DNA of 64,000 nucleotides from Lachnospiraceae bacterium (GCA_017408025.1 JAFQVJ010000011.1:62001-126000); one strand, 5' to 3'; positions 32,167-41,620 are shown, numbered from the stretch's first letter. The notes: generated by a model not told the origin, from the letters alone. Numbers and translations are program-made.

Positions 32167-33486
32167 TCAATATCCCTCCAAACAACTGCGTAATTTTACC
32201 TGTACCTTGTAACCGCCCGTGATACTGTGGTTTGCCTGCTCTACAATGTACTTTCCGTTAAATTCTCCGTATCCGTACACCCTAACCGTGATTCCTGCCA
32301 CATAATCCACGTCGCCTACTAATGTAAATTCTGCCGTGGTTTCGCCCTTGTTTTTGGCTCTTAGCGACTTTTTCGCTAACTCCTTGGCTTCCGCTACGCT
32401 CGATACCTTTTGTTTGATTTCCAAGGTCTGACCGTCTGCGTTGGCGTTCTCGGGCGTGTATGTGGCTTCTATGGTTTCCTTTGTGTCCGGGTCGGTATAA
32501 ACCACACGGCAGGACGAATAGGCGGTATCTGCCGTTTTGGTAGAGAAACTATAACTAATTATGTTTCCCTTGCCTGCCTTTATCTTCTTAACCTCTGCCT
32601 TTTTCTCATAATCGGCAGCGTCAAATAAAACGATTGTTTTTGACGTGATTTTAAGGGATATTCCGGCTTTCTTGCACATCTTCTTTAAAAAGGCTATATC
32701 CGTCATGTTTATTTGCTCTTTCCGCTTGTAAACCGGGTTAGAGTTTGACAAATACATAACCTTAAAATTACTCCTGCCTGCTATCTTCTGTGCCATGTTT
32801 TTAAGTGTTGTATTTTCCCAAACCCTGTTATACTTGGTCTGTCTTAACTTCGCCTTATATGGTATGGAAGTAGCCTTTATGGTTATTTTCTGTGGCGGCC
32901 CCGAATAATTCACGGTGTCAATTTCAAATACTCCGCAATCCAAAACCTTATCCTTGCCGTCCGTGTATGGGTTTTTCTGCACTACCATAGCGTGTATTTC
33001 CGTGCCTTTAAAGGCTCGTTTGTCCTCCGCCTTGGTTGTCTTGGTCTTTGTTACCGTTTCGCCCTCCACGTCTGAAGCATTAACCCAACCGTAAACTTTC
33101 TTGCCGTCCTGTGAAATTAAATGGTAAGGGTGGGCGTTTGAGTTTACAATGGTGCATTTACACTTACTCGCACCCCTCGTAACGGTCGGCTCTGCTGCCA
33201 TAGAGGAAATATAAACCGGTCCGCCCTTAAACTGCACGATATTACCTACTTTTACCTCGCCTGTGGTCGTTACTGTTTCGGTTTTCGCCGTTTTGTTGGT
33301 GTTTAACCAATCCTTTATCCATTTACCCTCTCTATCATCAAGCGTAATAGAAATGTCGTCCGTTTCGTCCTCTTCCTTGTCGGTAAAGGACAGGGATAAC
33401 AGGTATTTAGAAAGGTCTTTGGAAATATCCGCACCCTTAAAATAGAGTTTTACCGCCGTCCGCCTTGCTAACGTCTTATCACTCAA
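32167..33486 (-). CDS. Tail hub protein (gpD-like) with inserted SH3-like wall domain
   Basis: 439 residues. The gpD/late-control family is seen in KLYFKGADISKDLSKYLLSLSFTD, YSGPPQKITIKATSIPYK and ITGGYKVQVKL. Between residues about 78 and 142 a domain is inserted (VQFKGGPVYISSMA ... HPYHLISQDGKKVYGWV) that is clearly homologous to the two repeats in the endolysin at 21518. It may position the hub on peptidoglycan during injection. Confidence 0.9.
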   Translation of the reverse strand: MSDKTLARRTAVKLYFKGADISKDLSKYLLSLSFTDKEEDETDDISITLDDREGKWIKDWLNTNKTAKTETVTTTGEVKVGNIVQFKGGPVYISSMAAEPTVTRGASKCKCTIVNSNAHPYHLISQDGKKVYGWVNASDVEGETVTKTKTTKAEDKRAFKGTEIHAMVVQKNPYTDGKDKVLDCGVFEIDTVNYSGPPQKITIKATSIPYKAKLRQTKYNRVWENTTLKNMAQKIAGRSNFKVMYLSNSNPVYKRKEQINMTDIAFLKKMCKKAGISLKITSKTIVLFDAADYEKKAEVKKIKAGKGNIISYSFSTKTADTAYSSCRVVYTDPDTKETIEATYTPENANADGQTLEIKQKVSSVAEAKELAKKSLRAKNKGETTAEFTLVGDVDYVAGITVRVYGYGEFNGKYIVEQANHSITGGYKVQVKLRSCLEGY

Positions 33487-33700
33487 CCGTTACCCCTCCC
33501 TGTTTCCACGGTGGCAGGCTTTCCGATACCTCTAACGGAATTTCCGGCAGGGTCAATACAACTCCTGCCGGAAAAATAAAGGTATCCTTATGCTCTAAAT
33601 TCGCCTTAATCAGAGTATCCATATACATTTCATTGCCGTAGGCTTTGTAAGCCACCGTATCCCATGTATCCCCCGATATTGTGGTATAAGTATTAAGCAT
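33479..33700 (-). CDS. Tail protein X (LysM-like)
   Basis: 73 residues, starting MLNTYTTISGDTWDTVAYKAYGNE, the LysM-like pattern of P2 gpX, ending with a Pro-rich segment (VVLTLPEIP). Small baseplate/hub adaptor. It overlaps gpD and the tape measure gene. Confidence 0.88.
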   Translation of the reverse strand: MLNTYTTISGDTWDTVAYKAYGNEMYMDTLIKANLEHKDTFIFPAGVVLTLPEIPLEVSESLPPWKQGGVTVE

Positions 33701-36656
33701 AAGCTACCCTGCCCTCCTGTTCTCTCTGTTCTTTTAGGATTGCTACAATGATTGCTCGTAGCTTCTCTAAAAATTCTTCGTCATACTGCTGCAACTGTGC
33801 CTTAATTCCGCCTGCTTCCCCTCCGCCTGCTACTGTCACGCTTGGGGAATTTGTAACGTGAATTACGATTGTGCCGGCCCCGCTCGCTCCCACATTTACA
33901 TTGTTTGCGTTGCCTACGTTTCCGGCTTGTGCCATGTTGTTAAAAATCTGTCCTGTCTGTGCTGCCGTAAATACCTTGCGTCCTGCTGCACCTGTGATTA
34001 ACTCGGGTCCCTTTTCTCCTGCTATAAACGTATCCGGCGTAAAGTTTGTACCCTTTGCAAATCCCGGTATAAGCGGTATGTTAATGCCCTTTCCGCCCAA
34101 TCCCGGCACCCAATCGGGTATCTTTAACTTGTTAAGTCCGCCGATAACCGTATTTATTGCGGATACGATAACCCTAAACGGTGCTTTGAATATCTCGCCT
34201 AATCCGCTGAAAACTCCGCTAAAGATACTCTTTACACCCTCCCAAGCCTGCGACCAATTACCTGTAAATACGCCTGTAATAAAGTCAATCAAACCTTGGA
34301 ATACCTGCATAACGCTATTAACGATATTTGCCACGGTCTGCAATGCCGTACCTAACACACTTGCGAAAATCTCCGCCACAAGCTGAATAATCGGTACTAA
34401 TGCCTGTAAAAGGGTTGTCAATACAGGTAAAATAGCCTGTATGATGTTTTGGAATATCGGCACAATAGTATTAAGCAGATTGATAAATACAGGTAAAACC
34501 GTGTCTATAATCTGCATAACAATAGGTATCAGCGTTTGTATAAGCTGAATGATAACAGGTAATACCGCCTGTATAATCTGTGTCAGTATCGGCAATATCG
34601 CATTAACCAACTGCACGAATACGGGCAGAATTGCCTGTACTATCTGCACCAAAATAGGCAGGATAGCGTTAATTAACTGAATGAGTACAGGTAATACCGC
34701 CTGCACCACCTGTAAAATGAGAGGTAGCAAGTCGGATATGAGTTGTACGATTGCAGGCAATAACTCCGCTATCAATGAGCCAAGCACCGTAATAACCGCA
34801 CTTATCAACTGCCCTAAGACAGGAAGCACCGCCGTAACAAGCTGCCCTAATAGCGGTAATATCTGCACCACTAAATCCGCAATCATTGGCAGTAACGGAA
34901 GTAACCCGGTCTGCAACGTGTTAATGATTGTCGGTAGCATATCCTTTAGCGTGTCAAGGATTCCCGACCCGCTAGAGAAAAAAGCGTCCTTTATTGCCGT
35001 TCCTACTTGGGTAATAATTCCCCATAGCTTGTCAAAGACGGCTAACCCCTCATCTCCAAAGGTTTTTTGTATAAACCCTCGCACCTGTTCTAAATGCGTG
35101 GATACATAGTAAATTGCACCGCCGATAGCTGCGATTATACCGACCACCGGGGCAACGCTTTTAAGAAGTCCACCAAATCCGCCCGTCATGGTTTTTAGGT
35201 ATTTCGTGATACCTAAGCCTTTCATCATGGTAAAAGCCTTTTGCACGGATAAAATACCGCCCTTGACGTGCAAAAATCCAAGTTTTGCGGTCAATCCCCC
35301 GACCTTTAAGCCTGCCAATAACGCCACGGTCTTAGCAATGGTTTTTATCAGTTCGGGGTTGTCTGCAAGTTTCCCCAAGGTGTTAGACATGATAGACAAG
35401 GCGGAATTTGCTTTTAGGCTTCCGTCCTCGGCAACTCCAAGCATATCTATAATCATGCCTTTAACCGTGCCTGCAATCTTTCCGGCTTTGCCTAAAATAT
35501 CATTCCATACTACCTGTGCCTGCCTGTTTTGGATAATCTGCTTGTTATTCTCCTTAAAGGCTGCCGTAGCGTCTTGGTATGTGCCTTGCAGGGTGTTCAT
35601 AATCAACTGATTTCTTTCAGCTTCGCTTGTGCAACTCTGTAAAGCAAGGTTAAAATAATCTTCCGCCGATTCACACGCTTCTACGGCTTTGTTCCACTCT
35701 TGGTTAGCCTTGGTGTTGGCTTTCATGGTAACGCCGAATGTTTCGCCCTCCATAGCGGCCCAATTTATAGCGTCCGCAAGATTGCCCGTAACCTTTCCTG
35801 TACGGCTTGTTTCGTTTGCGGATTCTATAAGTGCTTCTATCGGCAGGGAATCGCCAAAGGTGGCGTATACGCCTGCTGCTATATCCGTCCACTTCGCTAC
35901 GTCCGCTTCATTCCTTGCCAACTTCGCCAATAACTGCGTTGCTTCGGTGGCGGTATCATCATCTCCAAGCACCCGGTAGAATCCTGCGTAGGCTTCCTTT
36001 GCTGCGTTGGTGCTTAACCCTGCTGCTTGAAAGGCGGTAGTTAGCTTCGCTTGATTGTTTCTGTATTCCTCGGTTGCCGAATCTAACGCAAAAAAGGACG
36101 TTGCAAGAGCCGTTACCGTGCCTATCGTTCCTGCTATCTGTCCTTTTGTTTTAGAAATTGCTTCTCCGTTTTTCGCCTGCTTTTCGCTTATAGCCTGTAC
36201 CTTTTCCTGTGTCTTGGCTAATTTCTCATACTGCTTTTGCAGTTCTGCGGTATCCTCGGTTAGATTGTCTGTGTTTATGCCTGCTTCCTTTAAGGCTGCG
36301 GACATATCTTGTAACTTTTCCTCTTCGTCCGCTACTGCGTTTTTTGCCTTTGCTAATGCTGCCTGTGCTTTTTCAAGTTGCTTTTTCTGCTTGTCGGTTG
36401 CGTTGTTGGTATCTCCAATTTCTTCCGTCAGCTTGTCGTATTCCGCCTGTAACTCATTTACCCTAGCCTTGCTATTTTCTACGGCTTTCTGTTGCTTCTG
36501 ATATGCGGATACGTCCTTAATTTTTTGATTCGCACTTGCTAAATCTCCCTGTAAGACATTCATAGTCTGTGAAGCATTTTTAAAGGACTTGGAAAAGCTC
36601 GGTCCTAATTTCGCCGATAACTGAAACAAAAATTCAAACGTCTTTCCTGCTGCCAC
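33693..36656 (-). CDS. Tape measure protein
   Basis: 987 residues; its length sets tail length. It has a coiled-coil N-terminus (NQKIKDVSAYQKQQKA, then helix-rich stretches), hydrophobic membrane-like segments, and a striking block of repeated LP(I/V)(L/V)xQL(I/V)xA(I/V) units at about residues 570-760, whose DNA is also visibly repetitive (34,400-34,950). The C-terminal GFAKGTNFTPDTFIAGEKGPELI is typical of tape measures. Confidence 0.95.
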   Translation of the reverse strand: MAAGKTFEFLFQLSAKLGPSFSKSFKNASQTMNVLQGDLASANQKIKDVSAYQKQQKAVENSKARVNELQAEYDKLTEEIGDTNNATDKQKKQLEKAQAALAKAKNAVADEEEKLQDMSAALKEAGINTDNLTEDTAELQKQYEKLAKTQEKVQAISEKQAKNGEAISKTKGQIAGTIGTVTALATSFFALDSATEEYRNNQAKLTTAFQAAGLSTNAAKEAYAGFYRVLGDDDTATEATQLLAKLARNEADVAKWTDIAAGVYATFGDSLPIEALIESANETSRTGKVTGNLADAINWAAMEGETFGVTMKANTKANQEWNKAVEACESAEDYFNLALQSCTSEAERNQLIMNTLQGTYQDATAAFKENNKQIIQNRQAQVVWNDILGKAGKIAGTVKGMIIDMLGVAEDGSLKANSALSIMSNTLGKLADNPELIKTIAKTVALLAGLKVGGLTAKLGFLHVKGGILSVQKAFTMMKGLGITKYLKTMTGGFGGLLKSVAPVVGIIAAIGGAIYYVSTHLEQVRGFIQKTFGDEGLAVFDKLWGIITQVGTAIKDAFFSSGSGILDTLKDMLPTIINTLQTGLLPLLPMIADLVVQILPLLGQLVTAVLPVLGQLISAVITVLGSLIAELLPAIVQLISDLLPLILQVVQAVLPVLIQLINAILPILVQIVQAILPVFVQLVNAILPILTQIIQAVLPVIIQLIQTLIPIVMQIIDTVLPVFINLLNTIVPIFQNIIQAILPVLTTLLQALVPIIQLVAEIFASVLGTALQTVANIVNSVMQVFQGLIDFITGVFTGNWSQAWEGVKSIFSGVFSGLGEIFKAPFRVIVSAINTVIGGLNKLKIPDWVPGLGGKGINIPLIPGFAKGTNFTPDTFIAGEKGPELITGAAGRKVFTAAQTGQIFNNMAQAGNVGNANNVNVGASGAGTIVIHVTNSPSVTVAGGGEAGGIKAQLQQYDEEFLEKLRAIIVAILKEQREQEGRVAYA

Positions 36657-36679
36657 TTTTACCCTCCTTTCCGCATAAG

Positions 36680-36708
36680 AAAAGCACCTACAATACTGTA
36701 AGTGCTTT
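36680..36708 (-). terminator. Terminator between TM2 gene and tape measure
   Basis: AAGCAC(T)TAC ... GTA(G)GTGCTT hairpin followed by TTCTT on the minus strand. A terminator inside the tail operon would need antitermination for downstream genes. It supports the idea that the TM2 gene is an inserted moron. Confidence 0.75.
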
Positions 36709-36723
36709 TTGTGCTAATCTATA

Positions 36724-37523
36724 TTATTTTAAATAGTGTTCGTCTTTGTCTTTAAATTTGCCTGTTGCTATTCTTACAATGTCAACAAGCCAACCAACGC
36801 CAAACAATCCGACCGTACATAAATACAAAATCCCTATTCCTGTTTTGCCTGCATAAAAATAATGTAGACCAAAATAACCGCCGAATATACATAAAATCAA
36901 GGCTATTGTTTTGCTTTTTCTTATTGCGTCTGCTTGCTTTGTTGTACCGTCTGCCCTTGGTGTCACACGTTCCACCGTAGCGTAAAGGTTTTTGTATCTG
37001 TCGCTTTCGGTTTTGGCTCTCTCTTTTTCGTGTTGCATTTCTTCGTAGCACTCTATCATTGACACGTTTTCATAATCCGAATAATGCGTATGTATGATTT
37101 CCTCTACTACTTTTTCAATCTCTCGTATGTGTGGTTGGAATCCGTCCGACCACTCCACCTCAATATATTTTCCTGCTAACCTTTGCAACGCCTTTTCATT
37201 GCCTAAAATATAATCAATCATATCTTTCTTTGTTGTCGTTGTCTTAGGCGTAATATCGTATGTGCGTTTGCTTAATTCGCTAAACAATGCGTTTCTGTCA
37301 TATTCTTGCTCTAAAATTTTCCTGTTATCCGTTACGTCCACCAAATAACCATAATTAACAAGTTCTTCGATTTCCTTACTTCTCTTTACTGTAAATGAAT
37401 AACTTACAGGAAACGCCTTTACTGTTCGTCTTAACTGCAAATTAACTTCAAGGGGGAGAGTATCAATCTGTTTTAATACGTCAGTTACCCCCCCCCGAAA
37501 ATATGTTCGGTTTTCTCTGTCAT
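36724..37523 (-). CDS. TM2-domain membrane protein, start out of frame across a G9 tract
   Basis: The C-terminus is a TM2 domain (IALILCIFGGYFGLHYFYAGKTG, then a second helix GILYLCTVGLFGVGWLVDIVR). It is preceded by a hydrophilic region of about 200 residues (coiled, ECYEEMQHEKERAK). The ATG at 37523 has a perfect AAGGAGG, but reading from it meets G9 and stops at once; with ten G it would enter the long frame. The long frame itself opens at a TTG (37575) without a ribosome site. An unusual guest between chaperone and tape measure. Confidence 0.7.
37488..37496 (-). other. G9 homopolymer (possible phase-variation or slippage tract)
   Basis: Nine G on the coding strand, 27-35 bases after the ATG at 37523. 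Tracts of this length are unstable. Here nine G leaves the start out of frame; ten (or seven) would put it in frame. Confidence 0.85.
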
Positions 37524-37590
37524 GCCGTTGTACCTCCTTGGGGGATTTTCTTATAGAATACCACAAGTCGTACAATTTTTCATTAAGAAA

Positions 37591-38135
37591 TTAGGCTTGT
37601 TTGTCCTGTTGCTCTTTTGTAAGTTCGTTATACTCTCCAATCCAAGAGTTAAACTCTCTTAGTGTCCGGCTCAACCAAAACTCTAAGCCTGTGTGTGTTT
37701 CCTTTGCCAAAAGCAGGCTATTTCTTTTAACCCATTTTGTGGGATTCTGCTTTACAATCCCAAACTTACTAAAAAATCTCTTGCCACATTTTTGATTTTT
37801 CCAAAATCTCTAATAGGCAAGTTTGCGATAACGTCACTTCCTACGCCTGCTGCCTTGGCTGCCAAGCGGTACAGGTATGCGGTTGAGATTTCCGGGGTTA
37901 ATGCAAATTCGCCTACCGCCGTCATTTCGTTTTCAATGGCTACAAGGTCGTCGCCTATCAGCTTTTCAAAGTCAAATACTAATTCTGTATAGGTCTTGTC
38001 CTCGTAGGTGTAAGGCTTCTGAAACTTATGCGTATACGCTCCCTGTGGTGTGTCCGAATCGGTCACATTTGCCTTGTTTTCTGCCTTTCCCTCTGCTGCT
38101 TCCTGTGTTGCATTAGCTTTCTTAATATCTTCCAT
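37591..38135 (-). CDS. Tail assembly chaperone, -1 frameshift product
   Basis: Near its end the chaperone gene has the slippery heptamer T-TTT-TTA (37770-37776). A -1 shift there avoids the stop and continues as SKFGIVKQNPTKW ... EFWLSRTLREFNSW, ending at the TAA 37591-37593. About 60 residues are added. Such overlapping chaperone pairs (lambda G/GT, P2 E/E') are conserved in tailed phages and help fold the tape measure protein. Confidence 0.82.
37752..38135 (-). CDS. Tail assembly chaperone (gpE-like)
   Basis: 127 residues. N-terminal acidic region with dispersed site 4 (VTDSDT), then YTELVFDFEKLIGDDLVAIENEM, matching small tail chaperones. It lies upstream of the tape measure gene and downstream of the tube, as expected. 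Most ribosomes should make this short form; a minority shift to the extended form. Confidence 0.85.
   Translation of the reverse strand: MEDIKKANATQEAAEGKAENKANVTDSDTPQGAYTHKFQKPYTYEDKTYTELVFDFEKLIGDDLVAIENEMTAVGEFALTPEISTAYLYRLAAKAAGVGSDVIANLPIRDFGKIKNVARDFLVSLGL
38050..38066. promoter_or_regulatory. Dispersed 17-bp near-palindrome, site 4
   Basis: GTGTCCGAATCGGTCAC inside the tail chaperone gene; read as VTDSDT. Confidence 0.75.
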
Positions 38136-38189
38136 TGTCTTAATCCTCCAAAAATGAATTTAAGCAGGAAAAAGCACGGTTGCCCGTGC

Positions 38190-38708
38190 CTATTTCCCAA
38201 GTGCCTTTCTGACCTCTGCCAAATAATCCTTACCGTTGACATAGTAAATATAATTTAACGGGTCAATTTCAAGCATTTTCTTACCGTCAATGTATGTAGC
38301 GTAATACGTTACCGCATATTCTCCGCTTACCTCCGCTGCACTTGCCGTAGCGACCTTGCCCGGGTTTAACTTCTTAGGTGTTACGGTTAAAATATGCTTA
38401 ACCTTTACTACCTCTGTTTCGCCCTTTGTGGTGTCTTTCTGTTGCTGTGCTGCCCTCAAATCAATATTGTGCTGGCGTGGCTCATGCAGTTTAATAGCGT
38501 TCTTTGTAACCGTGCGGAAATTAAGGGTAAGGGTCATTGCTTCGATTGCACCCAAAATAACGGATTCAATCTTACCGCCAATGCCGGCCCCGCTGATTTC
38601 CTCGGTCATGTTTGAGATTTCCGGCAATGTTACTTCGGATAATCCCATATACTCGGTTGCGTCCTCATATACCGCAAACCCTATAACTGTTTCGTCAATC
38701 TTTGGCAT
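38190..38708 (-). CDS. Major tail tube protein (FII-like)
   Basis: 172 residues of the P2 FII family: EVTLPEISNMTEEISGAGIGGKIESV, AMTLTLNFRTV, and LNPGKVATASAAEVSGEYAVTYYATYIDGKK in short blocks, ending in KDYLAEVRKALGK. It forms the inner tube through which DNA passes. It is directly downstream of the sheath gene. Confidence 0.93.
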   Translation of the reverse strand: MPKIDETVIGFAVYEDATEYMGLSEVTLPEISNMTEEISGAGIGGKIESVILGAIEAMTLTLNFRTVTKNAIKLHEPRQHNIDLRAAQQQKDTTKGETEVVKVKHILTVTPKKLNPGKVATASAAEVSGEYAVTYYATYIDGKKMLEIDPLNYIYYVNGKDYLAEVRKALGK

Positions 38709-38724
38709 TTGCTCTTACCTCCTG

Positions 38725-40191
38725 TTATGCTGCGAATAAGTTTGAAAGGTAACTTACATCGTATTCAACGACAAAATCAAGTTCCTTTGCAGGACTTGGC
38801 GGGGTAAGGTAAATATGGAATTTCGCTTTGCCTGCCATTAAGTCCGTTTCCGTGTTCTCGGCTTCCAAAAACTCAATACGTCCGCCTAAAATCTTGCCGT
38901 CCGCCATAAGTCCGTTAAGCCAAATATTAAGACTATCTACCACGGATTCAATCAAGCGTCTGTTTAACTTGCGGTCAACCTTGCTCCATACGGATAAGAT
39001 AACGGAATTTGCAACCCAATTAAACATACGGGATACACAATAGAAATAATCTGTCACGTCCGTATTTGCAGGATAGCAAGCCGTTTCGTTGCCCCAAGAA
39101 ACAAAACCGCCGATAAAGTTGAGTGCGGTAATGATACCGTTAGCATTTAAGTAGTTTGCCTTTGTAAGGTCTAACAATACCTCCGTGCCGTCCTCTAATA
39201 CCATGCTATCAATCTGCAAACTCTTGTTACTTGCAGATTCGCACGGTGTACCACCGCCCAAATCTTCGTTAGCGTCCGTTTTAGCCATAACCCCGGCTTG
39301 ATGTACTGACGCATGGTATACCTTGCCACCAAGGGAATACTTGGGCCACATAAGCAACTGTGACGGCTGCGTAATGTTGTTTTTATTCTTCCACTCCACG
39401 GCTTCGGTATAGGTCTTTGCTTCTGTTGTGTCAACGTCAACAAGTGCCTTTCCTGTAAATAATCCGTTGATATTCTCCGCTTTGGCTGACATAACCGCTG
39501 CCACTTCGCTATCATGCGAAAAGTTCGGTGCAAGGAAAAGCGTAGGAATTACACGGAATTTCGGGAAAATAGAATCCGTCAACTCAAAACCGCTTGATTT
39601 CTTGGTGCTTACGTCATAACCGCCGATAATATCAGCTTTTGTTACCTTTGTAGGGTCTACGGCATTGTAAGTTACGTTAAGTGTTGCGTTTTCGGACGTA
39701 ATCTTGCCACCCTCGATACGTTCCAATCTCAAAACGCCGTCCGTATACATAAGGTCGTAATCTTCGCCCCTTGTATACTCTTCTGTCAATGCTTCCTCTC
39801 CGTCATAACCCTTAACTTTTACCGTGTCCGCCAATGCTTCAAGCGGTAAGTCTAATACATTGCCTGCCAACTGCTTATCTGCGGTCGTTTCGCCTGCAAG
39901 GTGCTTTTTAGGGTCAAGAACATTAACCATAACGACCGGACCGTTAGAGTACAACTGAAAACTTGCGTAAATCTCTTCGCAAATATCGTAATTCTTCCAA
40001 TCCTCGCTATATCCCATTGCTGCTACTGCTTCCGGGTAAGAGGAAGCGTATACAGGCTCGTTTACTTTTCCGCCTACCATGTGTACCGGGGCAGTACCTA
40101 CGATAAAATGGATACTGCTATCTGCGGTTGTAGGTGTGGATACGCTTGTAGCCTGTTTGCCTGCTTTCGCTCCGTGAAAAAAATCACTCAT
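38725..40191 (-). CDS. Tail sheath protein (FI-like)
   Basis: 488 residues. Contractile sheath: HFIVGTAPVHMVGG near the N-terminus, SGFELTDSIFPKFRVIPTLFLAPNFSHDSEVAAVM in the middle (short blocks), and C-terminal FNWVANSVILSVWSKVD, LNRRLIESVVDSLNIWLN and RIEFLEAENTETDLMAGKAKFHIYLTPP. It shows the phage is a myovirus-type particle. Confidence 0.95.
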   Translation of the reverse strand: MSDFFHGAKAGKQATSVSTPTTADSSIHFIVGTAPVHMVGGKVNEPVYASSYPEAVAAMGYSEDWKNYDICEEIYASFQLYSNGPVVMVNVLDPKKHLAGETTADKQLAGNVLDLPLEALADTVKVKGYDGEEALTEEYTRGEDYDLMYTDGVLRLERIEGGKITSENATLNVTYNAVDPTKVTKADIIGGYDVSTKKSSGFELTDSIFPKFRVIPTLFLAPNFSHDSEVAAVMSAKAENINGLFTGKALVDVDTTEAKTYTEAVEWKNKNNITQPSQLLMWPKYSLGGKVYHASVHQAGVMAKTDANEDLGGGTPCESASNKSLQIDSMVLEDGTEVLLDLTKANYLNANGIITALNFIGGFVSWGNETACYPANTDVTDYFYCVSRMFNWVANSVILSVWSKVDRKLNRRLIESVVDSLNIWLNGLMADGKILGGRIEFLEAENTETDLMAGKAKFHIYLTPPSPAKELDFVVEYDVSYLSNLFAA

Positions 40192-40213
40192 TTTAACTTA
40201 TCCTCCTTGTCTT

Positions 40214-40564
40214 TTACTTTCTTGACAGGCTCAAAACGTCATTGTAATACTTATTCAGTATTGTACCTGTCTTTTTTACTTTTGCCTTACTCTCTGCAAG
40301 GCTCTTTGTTGCCACAATAAGTAATCTTACCTGTGGAATCTTATCTAAAGTGTCCTTTAAATGCTCTTCCACGGCTTCCCTGGTCCCGGTAAAAATGGTG
40401 TTTGCCACTAATCCCGTGCCTGTGGTCGGTCCGATATAAATAAATCTACCCTCTGTGGCTTCCGTATTTGCCGTTTCCTGCGTTTTTTCTGCTTCGGGTG
40501 TGGAATTTACCACCTCTGCATTTTCAACCGCATTTTCGGCGGTTTTGGTTGTTTTCCCTGCCAT
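40214..40564 (-). CDS. Hypothetical structural protein ahead of sheath
   Basis: 116 residues. A low-complexity acidic N-terminus (about 40 residues rich in Glu, Thr and Asn) is followed by a compact domain (GRFIYIGPTTGTGLVANTIFTGTREAVEEHL). This short domain type is frequent in clostridial myophages between tail terminator and sheath. Role unknown. Confidence 0.65.
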   Translation of the reverse strand: MAGKTTKTAENAVENAEVVNSTPEAEKTQETANTEATEGRFIYIGPTTGTGLVANTIFTGTREAVEEHLKDTLDKIPQVRLLIVATKSLAESKAKVKKTGTILNKYYNDVLSLSRK

Positions 40565-40577
40565 ATACGGCTACCTC

Positions 40578-41051
40578 CTATTCTAAATATTGTCGTACAT
40601 CTCTTTCCGGCTTCGTCATTTCCCAAACGGTCATCATTTCGCCCACTTGGTAAACCTCCAAATCGTCATCATAAATAACGGTTTCTATCGGTTTCTGACA
40701 GGAATAGCGTTTGTCTATAACAACGTCCTCTAATAGCTTCGTTTCAATCTTCGTAAGCACATTTAGGCATTGTATATAATTCTCCTGCTTATCCTCCGAA
40801 AAGGTCACGCAAATAATACGCACCCTGCATACACTCTCTTCCTCGTCCGTTTTCTTGGTAAGAAGTTTTAAGAGTATATAGGGTGCTGCCTTTTTCTCTG
40901 CTTCCTTGTCCGGCAGATTGCCAATAAATACCTTGGGCGGTCGTTCTCCTGCTTCCGTGCCATTCTCCGGCACTCTTGCAACCAACCGCATATCCTTAGT
41001 TATTCCCTCGCAATAGCTTTTCAAAGAAGTTAATAGGTCTAATGGTGTCAT
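40578..41051 (-). CDS. Putative tail terminator/connector protein
   Basis: 157 residues, starting MTPLDLLTSLKSYCEGITKDM and containing APYILLKLLTKKTDEEESVCRVRIICVTFSEDKQ, the pattern of Gp37-like minor tail proteins. Its position between gpZ-like protein and sheath fits a tail completion role. Family assignment is by pattern and order only. Confidence 0.65.
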   Translation of the reverse strand: MTPLDLLTSLKSYCEGITKDMRLVARVPENGTEAGERPPKVFIGNLPDKEAEKKAAPYILLKLLTKKTDEEESVCRVRIICVTFSEDKQENYIQCLNVLTKIETKLLEDVVIDKRYSCQKPIETVIYDDDLEVYQVGEMMTVWEMTKPERDVRQYLE

Positions 41052-41053
41052 TT

Positions 41054-41620
41054 TTAACCCTCGCTATTAAACAATCTTTCTATTTCGTGTTCGATTCTTC
41101 GGTTTAATACCTCGTTTACTTTGTCTGTTACTGCTTGTATAACCTCTTCATTCTCGGTTATTTTCGGTGTTGACGGTCCGTACAGTTCTTTAATTTTTCC
41201 TGTATCTTCTCTCTTGAAAATACCTATATGTCCGCTACCCATTTGCTGAACGAATACGTCTTTCTTTCGGTCGAATTTTACGGGACTATTTGCCTTTTTT
41301 ACTACTGCACTTGGCGTTTTCCTGCTAGGCGTTTTAGGACTTACATTGTACTTTATCAGCGGTATCGGATTTCCTGCAAAAGAAATAGTGCCTATTATTT
41401 CATCTTCTCCGTGTTCCTCGCTTTGGTACTGTATGTATGTATTTTTCTTGTATTCGCCCGGCTTAATATGGTACGTTTCAACCGCTTTTCTTTTTGCTTC
41501 TGTTTTGCCTGCTTGTAAGGCTCTACCAAATGCAGGCTTTAGTACCTTTCCTCTTGCATTTTCTACCCTCGCAAGTACCGTATGCAGTTTTTCTATTGTT
41601 TCGTCCGATACTTCAATCAT
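41054..41620 (-). CDS. Minor tail protein Z-like
   Basis: 188 residues. N-terminal helix (ETIEKLHTVLARVENARGKVLKPAFGRALQAGKTEAKRKAVETYHIKPGEYKK, in short blocks) is characteristic of prophage tail protein Z. The C-terminal region ends NEVLNRRIEHEIERLF. Lambda gpZ acts in tail-to-head attachment. Overlaps the head-tail joining gene by one base. Confidence 0.78.
   Translation of the reverse strand: MIEVSDETIEKLHTVLARVENARGKVLKPAFGRALQAGKTEAKRKAVETYHIKPGEYKKNTYIQYQSEEHGEDEIIGTISFAGNPIPLIKYNVSPKTPSRKTPSAVVKKANSPVKFDRKKDVFVQQMGSGHIGIFKREDTGKIKELYGPSTPKITENEEVIQAVTDKVNEVLNRRIEHEIERLFNSEG

Noticed and set aside
34400-34950. DNA tandem repeat in the tape measure gene as a separate element
   Set aside because: The repetition follows the protein's repeated hydrophobic units and keeps frame; it is part of the gene.
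37575-37575. TTG at 37575 as the real start of the TM2 gene
   Set aside because: No ribosome site precedes it, while the ATG at 37523 has a perfect one; kept only as an alternative.
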